Shown in pieces: positions 1-5,190 of a stretch of DNA of 5,360 bases. The stretch is from CAZNDN01 sp964571815. Lineage in GTDB: Bacteria; Fibrobacterota; Chitinivibrionia; Chitinivibrionales; WJKA01. The DNA lies in NCBI GenBank assembly GCA_964571815.1, contig CAZNDN010000207.1:1-5360 (forward strand). The letters run 5' to 3'. Below the pieces are notes generated by a model. That model was not told the DNA's origin, did not search any database, and worked only from the letters and a program-made list of their open reading frames with translations. Numbering within the stretch: position 1 is the stretch's first letter; each line of letters begins with the position of its first letter. Both the position numbers and the translations under genes were made by a program.

Positions 1-491
1 TCAGATCAAGGTGAAATCAGCCGTGCGGTCGGCGGCCCCTGCTATTTCAATCGATAAAAAATGTGAAACCGGGGCCATACGGGGCAGAATCTTGCGCCAT
101 ACCAATATTCTTCTCCATGCGCCTGATCCTGACAAGGTACCGTTTCTTCGCCTTGCGATGTCGCGAGCGATACCACAGAAAGGCGGGCGTTACGCGGGGC
201 GAAAATGGTCCACCGATAGAACGGACAGCGACAGGGGTTTTTCCGACGCGGTAATCTCACGAAGACCGGCCGGGTTCGTCACGGCCCAGAGTCCGAAAAT
301 GTGTTTCGCCGACGGCGCAGTGCCCAACTCTCCGGTTGCCCGCGGGGAGCGCGGGGAAGTTGGTCGCGTGTCTCCCTGCCGCGTGCGGCCGGTTTCAGCG
401 TGAAGGAAGGTCCTCGCCCCCCCCCCCCTGCAAATATAACAAATATTACCCCGTCCCCAAACACGTGATACGGATCCATGCCCACTCAGTG
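1..491. other. Leading region without a supportable gene
   Basis: I see no gene here. Open frames on both strands (for example a GTG-initiated frame at 11-403 and antisense frames at 42-260 and 190-552) lack ribosome binding sites, carry no recognisable domain and have arginine/proline-rich compositions typical of chance frames in GC-rich DNA. No tRNA, rRNA, riboswitch or clear terminator could be recognised. The only notable sequence is near the right end: a run of 12 C at 417-428 followed by an AT-rich stretch at about 430-448, just upstream of the candidate promoter at 492-497. A degraded gene remnant or an unrecognised small RNA cannot be excluded by eye. Confidence 0.6.
417..428. repeat. 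Homopolymer tract of 12 C
   Basis: Twelve consecutive C residues, directly followed by TG and an AT-rich stretch (430-448) that contrasts with the GC-rich surroundings. Runs of this length are prone to slippage in replication and sequencing. It lies about 65 bp upstream of the TATAAT at 492, outside any supported gene, so a length change would not shift a known reading frame. Confidence 0.85.
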
Positions 492-497
492 TATAAT
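492..497 (+). promoter_or_regulatory. Candidate -10 element for the TPR gene
   Basis: A perfect TATAAT hexamer within the context GTGTATAATTGATT. No good -35 hexamer sits 16-18 bp upstream (the sequence there is about TACGGA), so this would be a weak or activator-dependent sigma-70-type promoter. The AT-rich patch at 430-448 lies further upstream and could help, but that is inference. Transcription would begin near 504, giving about 70 nt of leader before the ATG at 575 and about 140 nt before the GTG at 647. Confidence 0.4.
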
Positions 498-562
498 TGA
501 TTGTACGCTCATGTTCCCCCCGGCACCGTTGCGTCCCGCGGCGAATCAGCACGGCTACGGAA

Positions 563-574
563 GAATGAGGTGAT
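563..574 (+). promoter_or_regulatory. Strong Shine-Dalgarno sequence of the leader ORF
   Basis: The bases AATGAGGTGAT (564-574) match the anti-Shine-Dalgarno complement AAGGAGGTGAT at 10 of 11 positions, and an ATG follows directly at 575. The spacing is tight: GAGG ends 4 nt before the ATG. This is a longer match than the GGAG that serves the GTG at 647, so ribosomes should load here first. Confidence 0.55.
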
Positions 575-634
575 ATGAACCGGTTTCGGAGGGTGTTGAG
601 AAGTCATACCTGCAAAGCCGTTTTCAGGCGGTGA
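575..634 (+). CDS. Short leader ORF, 19 codons, in frame with the TPR gene
   Basis: The frame starts with ATG at 575 behind a near-consensus ribosome binding site and reads MNRFRRVLRSHTCKAVFRR, then stops at TGA 632-634. The peptide is very basic (six Arg, one Lys) and matches no family I recognise. It lies in the same frame as the downstream gene, which begins at GTG 647, 12 nt after this stop. It may be a translated leader that couples or regulates translation of the TPR gene. Alternatively, the TGA may be a nonsense mutation that cut an older, longer N-terminus. Against the second view, the lipoprotein-like signal of the TPR protein begins only after 647 and would be buried about 36 residues deep in the longer form. 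Expression of the peptide itself is not shown by the sequence. Confidence 0.4.
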   Translation: MNRFRRVLRSHTCKAVFRR

Positions 635-646
635 TCGGAGTTTTCG

Positions 647-1894
647 GTGACGGGTAACGTGTGGCATCCGGGTGCGTGGCGCTTCCTCGGTTTCGCTGCA
701 GCGGCAGTTGCATGCCTCTGCTCCCCTGCTCCGCGCGAACGATCGCCCCGTGGCGGTGGCGCGGTCGACACCGACAGTCTCCTGATCCAGGCGCATGCGG
801 CACGTCGTCCCGAGCGGGTTGTCGCCCTGTGCACCCGTGTTCTTTCCGATCGCCCCGATAATGTCGATGCGTTGCTGCTGCGCGGCACAGCATGGGCCCG
901 TCTGAGTGTTGCCGACGATGCCCTCATTGACCTTCGGCGAGCACTCCGACTCGACAGCGCACGGGTCCGGGTACAGCTTGATGAGCCGGCACGCGCGAGA
1001 GGAGTGACATCAGTCGTCGACAACCTTCCGGCATTCGTGCGGGCGCTGGGTGAGAGCGACACCACGTCGTTTTCCCTCTCTTCGGCCCGCAAGGGAGCCA
1101 CTCGATTCAGCCGTCGCTCCGGACACGGCCGAAGCAGTCGCTCAGGCGGAATCCCCACGGAACAAGTCGATTCCGGAGCCACAACCACAACATCGGCATC
1201 CACGACGGCAACCGTGCATACCACACCACGAAACAACGAATCAAGCCGCGCTGCCTCTCCGTCGGAGGCCGACGCCGGCGCCACATCCTCGCTCGATGAT
1301 ACATCGAGTGCGGCAATCATTCGTCGTACTTCCCGCCACTCGCGTGCGGGCGATCCAGCGTTCGGCGACACGTCCACGTCCCGGATTCCCGCCGATCGCA
1401 GCGAAACATCGAACACGACCAGGACAAAGACTTCCGAGACACCGGCGTCAATCGGCTCCGCCGCCCTCGATCCGCGCGCGGAAGTCGACAGTTGCCTGCG
1501 CGCCCCGGGCATGCACTCGCGGGCTGCCGCCCGGGCCTACTGCGAAGCCATGAACGTGTACGGCGCGGGTGAGTACCGAAAGGCGGTACGCGGGTTCGGC
1601 CGGGCCCTGGACCATGAATCAGACTTCATACTCGCCCTTCTGGGCCGTGCCAAGGCACGGGGTATGCTTGGTGCGCACCGTCGGGGGCTGCGCGATGTCA
1701 AGAGGGCGCTGGCGATCGATCCCGAGTCGGCCGCGGCATACATGGTTCAGGCCTGGATTCACCATCTCCGCGGCCGATACCGTCGCGAAGCACAGAGCCT
1801 GTATCGAGCGCTGGACCTCGGATACCGCTATCCCGGCGTAATTCGCGTGCGGCTTGAGCTTATCGATATGCCGATGCCGGGGATTGGGGAGTGA
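647..1894 (+). CDS. Possibly exported TPR-like protein with a long Ser/Thr/Arg-rich linker
   Basis: This is a 415-residue protein of unknown specific role. The GTG start at 647 is supported by GGAG at 637-640 with 6 nt spacing, and it places a hydrophobic stretch at the N-terminus (residues 13-24, FLGFAAAAVACL). That stretch ends in AVAC, a weak lipobox with Cys23 as the possible acylated residue; only one Arg precedes it, so export is plausible but not certain. Residues about 43-104 form two TPR-like helical repeats with a DNVDALLLRGTAW core. Residues about 105-285 are low complexity, rich in Ser, Thr, Arg and Ala. Residues about 290-395 form about three more TPR-like repeats (AGEYRKAVRGFGRALD; RGLRDVKRALAIDPESAAAY; GRYRREAQSLYRALD). 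TPR domains mediate protein-protein contacts, so a scaffold or envelope-assembly role is a guess. The gene stands alone on its strand. It follows a short in-frame leader ORF, and no terminator with a U-run is seen downstream. Confidence 0.75.
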   Translation: MTGNVWHPGAWRFLGFAAAAVACLCSPAPRERSPRGGGAVDTDSLLIQAHAARRPERVVALCTRVLSDRPDNVDALLLRGTAWARLSVADDALIDLRRALRLDSARVRVQLDEPARARGVTSVVDNLPAFVRALGESDTTSFSLSSARKGATRFSRRSGHGRSSRSGGIPTEQVDSGATTTTSASTTATVHTTPRNNESSRAASPSEADAGATSSLDDTSSAAIIRRTSRHSRAGDPAFGDTSTSRIPADRSETSNTTRTKTSETPASIGSAALDPRAEVDSCLRAPGMHSRAAARAYCEAMNVYGAGEYRKAVRGFGRALDHESDFILALLGRAKARGMLGAHRRGLRDVKRALAIDPESAAAYMVQAWIHHLRGRYRREAQSLYRALDLGYRYPGVIRVRLELIDMPMPGIGE

Positions 1895-1911
1895 AGGACA
1901 AAGTTCCAGGA

Positions 1912-1966
1912 TCAAAGAACAAGAAACGCGAAGGATAAAGCTCTAACGTCAAAGAACAGGAAACGC
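1912..1966. repeat. Imperfect direct repeat, about 37-bp period
   Basis: Two 18-bp copies differ at one position: TCAAAGAACAAGAAACGC at 1912-1929 and TCAAAGAACAGGAAACGC at 1949-1966, 37 bp apart start to start. Weaker similarity continues on the right (GAAGGATAA against CAGGAATCT). The DNA is purine- and A-rich on this strand, unlike the flanking genes. It lies just after the TPR gene stop and looks like a dispersed intergenic repeat rather than a coding sequence. Confidence 0.7.
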
Positions 1967-2012
1967 CAGGAATCTCTGCTGCTTGTAGTGCTCCACCATC
2001 CACTTCGGGTGG

Positions 2013-2032
2013 CACCGACGTTCTCGTCGGTG
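2013..2032. repeat. Perfect 8-bp-stem hairpin in the spacer
   Basis: CACCGACG TTCT CGTCGGTG forms a perfect 8-bp stem with a 4-base loop. Flanking GGGTGG (2007-2012) and GCCCACC (2037-2043) could extend the pairing with bulges. No T-run follows on either strand, so it is not a classical intrinsic terminator. It lies 108 bp beyond the stop of the minus-strand methyltransferase gene and 118 bp beyond the stop of the TPR gene, in a position shared by two convergent transcripts. It resembles REP-like palindromic intergenic elements, or it may protect 3' ends; both are inference. A second small palindrome, CACCGGTG, sits at 2076-2083. Confidence 0.6.
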
Positions 2033-2139
2033 ACTTGCCCACCACACTCCAGGTACTCCCCCATTGGTGGTCGCGCACCGGTGAGCAGGCACAGGTTTCA
2101 AAAACTGAAGCACAGTCAATTCAAAAACGCACCACCTGC

Positions 2140-2898
2140 TCACACCTTACGACACACGACAGCTTCGGCAAACCCCATGAAAAACTTTCGACTCCGTACC
2201 ACCTGAAGCCCGTTGTGGTGCATGAGTTCGCGCAGGCGGGTCCGATCGGGGAAAGTAGCCAGGCTGTGGGCGATGTAGGTATAGACATGCGGGTTTCCGT
2301 GGAGGACGATGCCCCAAAGGGCGCCCCACGCTCTCAGGACGATATACTGCGCTTTCCAGACTGCCGGCCGGGGCGAGCGTGAGAAATCGAGAAACGCCGC
2401 CGATCCGCCCGGTATCAGTACCCGCGCGACATCGCTCAGGGTCCGCTCGAGATCGGGTGCGTTGCGCAGAGCATATCCTCCGGTGACCACGTTGACTGTT
2501 TGGTCGCGCAGCGGCAACGCCGACATATCGGCCAGCGCGTGCTCAGGCACTCCCCTGCCTTCGCCTCGTCGACGACCCTCACGCAGCATCTCCATGGACG
2601 CGTCGCACCCCAGCACCCCGGCCTCGGCAAACCGCCGCGCACACCGTCGGGTAATATCACCGGTGCCGCAGGCAAGGTCAACCACGAGCCCACGGGGCGC
2701 AACCTCCGGCAAGTGCTCCACCAACCATCGCTTCCACGCCTGATCCCTGCCCCACGAAAGCAGCCTCGTAACCACGTCGTAGCGCGGGGCCACTACGCGG
2801 AAGAGCCGTCTGTTGTAGTGCAATTTGCGGGCGCCGGCGACGAGTCCCTCCGCGGGCCCGTCCGGCAAGAATCGGGGTATGCCATCCATACGGGGCAT
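2140..2898 (-). CDS. UbiE/MenG-family SAM-dependent methyltransferase, divergent
   Basis: This 252-residue protein matches the UbiE/MenG family, whose members C-methylate demethylmenaquinone or a ubiquinone precursor using S-adenosylmethionine. Visible landmarks are: APRYDVVTRLLSWG at 37-50, the SAM-binding motif I VVDLACGTGD at 72-81, ADMSALPLRD at 113-122, GGYALRNAPD at 130-139, RVLIPGGSAAFLDFS at 149-163, and YTYIAHSLATFP at 186-197. Length is normal for the family. Several signature residues differ from typical family members. The usual YDxxN...S...H..W reads YDVVT...S...D..W, GLRN reads ALRN, the K and E of RVLKPGG...E.S are I and D, and the C-terminal GGIVALH-like segment reads MGFAEAVV. 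It is therefore safer to call it a family member of unproven substrate. The ATG at 2898 has no strong ribosome binding site; Met4 (2889) is an alternative start. It is divergent from the gene at 2996. Confidence 0.85.
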   Translation of the reverse strand: MPRMDGIPRFLPDGPAEGLVAGARKLHYNRRLFRVVAPRYDVVTRLLSWGRDQAWKRWLVEHLPEVAPRGLVVDLACGTGDITRRCARRFAEAGVLGCDASMEMLREGRRRGEGRGVPEHALADMSALPLRDQTVNVVTGGYALRNAPDLERTLSDVARVLIPGGSAAFLDFSRSPRPAVWKAQYIVLRAWGALWGIVLHGNPHVYTYIAHSLATFPDRTRLRELMHHNGLQVVRSRKFFMGFAEAVVCRKV

Positions 2899-2995
2899 GC
2901 GTGCTCATTTCAGTACAGGTCAAACGCTATTTTCTGAATGTCTTTTCGATCCCGCATCTCATTTCAGCGACGCTGCTCAGGCGCTACGAAGCATC
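2899..2995. promoter_or_regulatory. Divergent intergenic spacer with a 10-bp direct repeat
   Basis: The 97 bp between the two divergently transcribed methyltransferase genes must carry both promoters if neither starts inside the other gene. CTCATTTCAG occurs twice, at 2904-2913 and 2958-2967, 54 bp apart, about five helical turns. This could be an operator pair or chance. No convincing -35/-10 pair was found for either direction; TATTTT at 2928-2933 is a weak plus-strand -10 candidate. Confidence 0.35.
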
Positions 2996-3745
2996 ATGAC
3001 CCGTCGACGACCATTCTCCCTGTTGCCCGATCTCAGTGCCAGGTCTGCCGACCCGGAACTCATGGACGATCTCCACAGCGACCCCGTGAAGCTCAACCGC
3101 ACCCTGAAACAGTTCGCGGTCATGAACGCGTTTCTCACCCGCTCTCGGAGCCTGACCACGAAGGTGCTGATCCCCCATATTGCCGCCCGGGGCAACCGGC
3201 CCGTGAAGCTGGTCGACCTGGGCGGTGGCGGCGGCGATTATGCCCGATGGGTGACCGCGTACGGGAAGCGTAAGGGGCTGGATATCACCTGCGTCAGCAT
3301 GGACAACGATCCCCGTGTGGTTGCGTTTGCCCGCCACGCATGCAGGCAATCGCCCGGCGTGATTGTTGTCCGGGGAAGCGAAAAGGACCTCCGCACAACC
3401 CACGGACCCGTCAACTATGTGTTTGCCAATCACCTGCTGCATCATCTCGACGATACCGCGCTGGTCCAAACCCTCCGGGCTGTCTACGATTCCGCCACCG
3501 ACGGCTTTCTGCTCAATGACCTTCGCCGAAGTGCTCTTCCCTACGTGGGCTATACCGTGTTTGCCGGACTGTTTTTCCGTCGAAGTTTTGCCTTCTACGA
3601 CGGCCGCTTGTCGATTCAAAAAGGATTCACCCCCCGGGAACTCCGCGATGTGGTCGGTCGAATCGGGGGGCGCCACCCGATTCATGTTGGTACGGCGTTT
3701 CCGGGCCGTGTATACGTATGGTGCCTGAAAACCGCTCGAGGTTGA
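2996..3745 (+). CDS. Class I SAM-dependent methyltransferase
   Basis: This 249-residue protein has the class I Rossmann methyltransferase fold. Motif I is VDLGGGGGDYARW (residues 73-85). The ribose-binding acid is probably Asp103 in SMDNDP, motif IV is YVFANHLLHHLDD (131-143), then come FLLNDLRRSALPYVGY (161-176) and DGRLSIQKGFTPRELRDVV (202-220). This pattern (ANHLLHHL, NDLRRS, LSI..FTP.EL) resembles methyltransferases often found beside type III polyketide synthases and FAD-dependent geranylgeranyl-reductase-like enzymes. No such neighbour is in this window, so the substrate is unknown. The frame is open further upstream, to 2825, but that extension would overlap the divergent methyltransferase gene and adds a composition unlike the protein, so I chose ATG 2996. 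Its ribosome binding site is weak. The gene ends 3 bp before the stop of the convergent zwf. Confidence 0.8.
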   Translation: MTRRRPFSLLPDLSARSADPELMDDLHSDPVKLNRTLKQFAVMNAFLTRSRSLTTKVLIPHIAARGNRPVKLVDLGGGGGDYARWVTAYGKRKGLDITCVSMDNDPRVVAFARHACRQSPGVIVVRGSEKDLRTTHGPVNYVFANHLLHHLDDTALVQTLRAVYDSATDGFLLNDLRRSALPYVGYTVFAGLFFRRSFAFYDGRLSIQKGFTPRELRDVVGRIGGRHPIHVGTAFPGRVYVWCLKTARG

Positions 3746-3748
3746 GAA

Positions 3749-5080
3749 TCACGACGCGCACATCGACTTGTAAGCGTCGAAATCGATCCAGTCTTTCAGA
3801 AGCTTCGACTCGGGCAGACCGCCGCGGGGATACGGTGTCGGATCGCCCTTGTCAAGGAATGGTTGCAGCAGTTTCCACGACAGTTCCGTCTCCCGGGCGC
3901 CGACGAACAGGGTCCTGTCCCCCCTGATCGCATCGGCAAGCAGCTTCCGATACGCCTCCGGAATCTCCCCCGGAAAAATGCTTCGATAGCAAAACGCCAT
4001 GTTCATCGTGGTAACCTGCATGGTTTCATCGCCGGGATCCTTGCCCGCCAGGTCCAGCAGGATCCCTTCGGCCGGCTGAATCTTGAACACGATTCGGTTG
4101 GGCGCAACCAGCCCTTCTTCGTTGAAAAGCAGCCGGGGTACCGATTTGAAGCGTACCCCGATCTCGGTGCCTTTGCGGTGTACGGCTTTGCCGGTCCGGA
4201 TAAAAATCGGCATTCCGGTCCATCGGAAATTGCTGATCGATGCGCGAATTTCGGCATAGGTTTCGGTCGAGGAATCGGGTCGCACTCCCTCCTCCTCCCG
4301 GTACCCTTCGTACTGACCCCGTCGGCACTCCTCGATCTTCAGCGACTTGAGCACCGCCAGCTTCTGCGCCCGAATATCCTCGGCGTCCAGACTCACCGGC
4401 GCCTCCATGGTCATCAGGCACAGCAGTTGCATGAGGTGGTTCTGCACCATATCCCGGATCACGCCGGCGCCGTCAAAATACTGGGCCCGATGTCCCACGC
4501 CTTCTTCTTCGCACGCATTGATTTGAATCGACTCCAGGTAGCGACTGTTCCATACGGGGTCGAAGAGTGAATTGGCGAATCGGAAGACGAGAATATTGCG
4601 GACGGCTTCCTTTGCCAGGTAGTGGTCGATCCGGTAGATATGCTGCTCATTGAAAAACGCACCCAGACGCCGGTTGAGATCCCGGGCCGAGTCGTAGTCG
4701 TAGCCGAAGGGCTTCTCGATAATCAGTCGCGTCCGGTCCCCGAATCCCCGCTGCGCCAGGGCAGCAGCCGTGTCGGCATAGACGCGGGGAGGGAGCGAGA
4801 AGAAGACAATCGTCTGATCGAATGTACCCAGAGCCTCGACATACTCCCTGAGCCCGTCGAGCCCCTGGTGATAGTGTAGAAGCGAGGCGAAATCCCGCTC
4901 CGCGCCCAGGTGCCGCCGAAAAGAATCATCGTCAAACGCCGTCCGCCCCGACCCGATCACCGCACACGAAGCGTCGAACACCCCCTCTTCGTACAACCGC
5001 CGAAGCGCGGGAATCAGCTTGCGTCTGGCAAGGTCCCCGGATGCCCCGAGGATTATCATGGCCGTTCTGCAGGTTGACAT
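3749..5080 (-). CDS. zwf: Glucose-6-phosphate 1-dehydrogenase
   Basis: This cytosolic enzyme oxidises glucose 6-phosphate to 6-phosphogluconolactone, usually with NADP+, as the first step of the oxidative pentose phosphate (or Entner-Doudoroff) route. The 443-residue protein shows the nucleotide-binding GASGDLARRKL (12-22), EKPFG (122-126), the substrate-site RIDHYLAKE (150-158; the family norm is RIDHYLGKE), the catalytic His215 in RDMVQNHLMQ, RGQYEGYREEEGV (254-266) and RTGKAVHRKGTEI (295-307). The spacing from His153 to His215 equals the 62 residues between His178 and His240 of the Leuconostoc enzyme. Arg46 after the second strand fits NADP+ use. The protein is somewhat shorter than common forms (about 480-510), and its C-terminus reads YPRGGLPESKLL rather than the usual GS.GP-type segment. 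The ATG at 5080 has AGGTGG (5087-5092) 6 nt upstream. No gnd, pgl or opcA gene is adjacent in the window. Confidence 0.96.
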   Translation of the reverse strand: MSTCRTAMIILGASGDLARRKLIPALRRLYEEGVFDASCAVIGSGRTAFDDDSFRRHLGAERDFASLLHYHQGLDGLREYVEALGTFDQTIVFFSLPPRVYADTAAALAQRGFGDRTRLIIEKPFGYDYDSARDLNRRLGAFFNEQHIYRIDHYLAKEAVRNILVFRFANSLFDPVWNSRYLESIQINACEEEGVGHRAQYFDGAGVIRDMVQNHLMQLLCLMTMEAPVSLDAEDIRAQKLAVLKSLKIEECRRGQYEGYREEEGVRPDSSTETYAEIRASISNFRWTGMPIFIRTGKAVHRKGTEIGVRFKSVPRLLFNEEGLVAPNRIVFKIQPAEGILLDLAGKDPGDETMQVTTMNMAFCYRSIFPGEIPEAYRKLLADAIRGDRTLFVGARETELSWKLLQPFLDKGDPTPYPRGGLPESKLLKDWIDFDAYKSMCAS

Positions 5081-5086
5081 GGTACC

Positions 5087-5092
5087 CCACCT
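5087..5092 (-). promoter_or_regulatory. Ribosome binding site of zwf
   Basis: On the minus strand AGGTGG lies 6 nt before the ATG at 5080. This decides the start in favour of 5080 over the internal Met8 (5059). The tandem heptamer array begins only 3 bp further upstream. Confidence 0.7.
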
Positions 5093-5095
5093 GAT

Positions 5096-5130
5096 TGTGG
5101 AATGCGGAATGCGGATTGCGGATTGCGGAT
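5096..5130. repeat. Tandem heptamer array, five units
   Basis: Five consecutive 7-bp units read on the plus strand TGTGGAA, TGCGGAA, TGCGGAT, TGCGGAT, TGCGGAT, followed by a decayed TGGGAGT. The array starts 15 bp upstream of the zwf start codon, so it lies in the zwf 5' leader or core promoter region. The last three units are identical, which suggests recent duplication by slippage. Confidence 0.9.
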
Positions 5131-5190
5131 TGGGAGTGAGAGATTTAGAGCGAGTTATGGTTCAAACCGAGACTCCGGCGCCCTCCCGCC

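Noticed and set aside
11..403. 130-codon GTG-initiated frame at the left end
   Set aside because: No ribosome binding site, no recognisable motif and an Arg/Pro/Gly-rich composition; no support beyond being open.
190..552. 120-codon minus-strand frame in the leading region
   Set aside because: It runs through the C12 tract (read as a Gly run) and the candidate promoter, has no motif and no family resemblance.
604..1512. 302-codon open frame on the minus strand opposite the TPR gene
   Set aside because: Its third codon positions lie opposite third positions of the sense gene, the product is Arg/Ser/Ala-rich without a domain, and the sense frame has TPR repeats and a ribosome binding site. 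It is a typical antisense shadow in GC-rich DNA.
2013..2032. Hairpin as a classical intrinsic terminator
   Set aside because: There is no T-run after the stem on either strand.
1949..2143. Minus-strand frame through the spacer repeats, reading ...HPKWMVEHYKQQ...
   Set aside because: It is made of the hairpin and repeat DNA; the peptide matches no domain I know, and there is no ribosome binding site.
2918..2923. TTGACC as a -35 element for the minus-strand methyltransferase
   Set aside because: A -10 at normal spacing would fall on the start codon region (2895-2900, reading GCATGC), so it cannot serve this gene.
2825..2995. 57-residue upstream extension of the second methyltransferase
   Set aside because: It would overlap the 5' end of the divergent methyltransferase gene and has a composition unlike the conserved protein, which begins around MTRRRPFSLLPDLS.
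2984..3685. 233-codon minus-strand frame opposite the second methyltransferase
   Set aside because: The plus strand carries clear methyltransferase motifs; the antisense product has none.
3863..4570. 235-codon plus-strand frame opposite zwf
   Set aside because: It is the antisense shadow of an unambiguous glucose-6-phosphate dehydrogenase gene.
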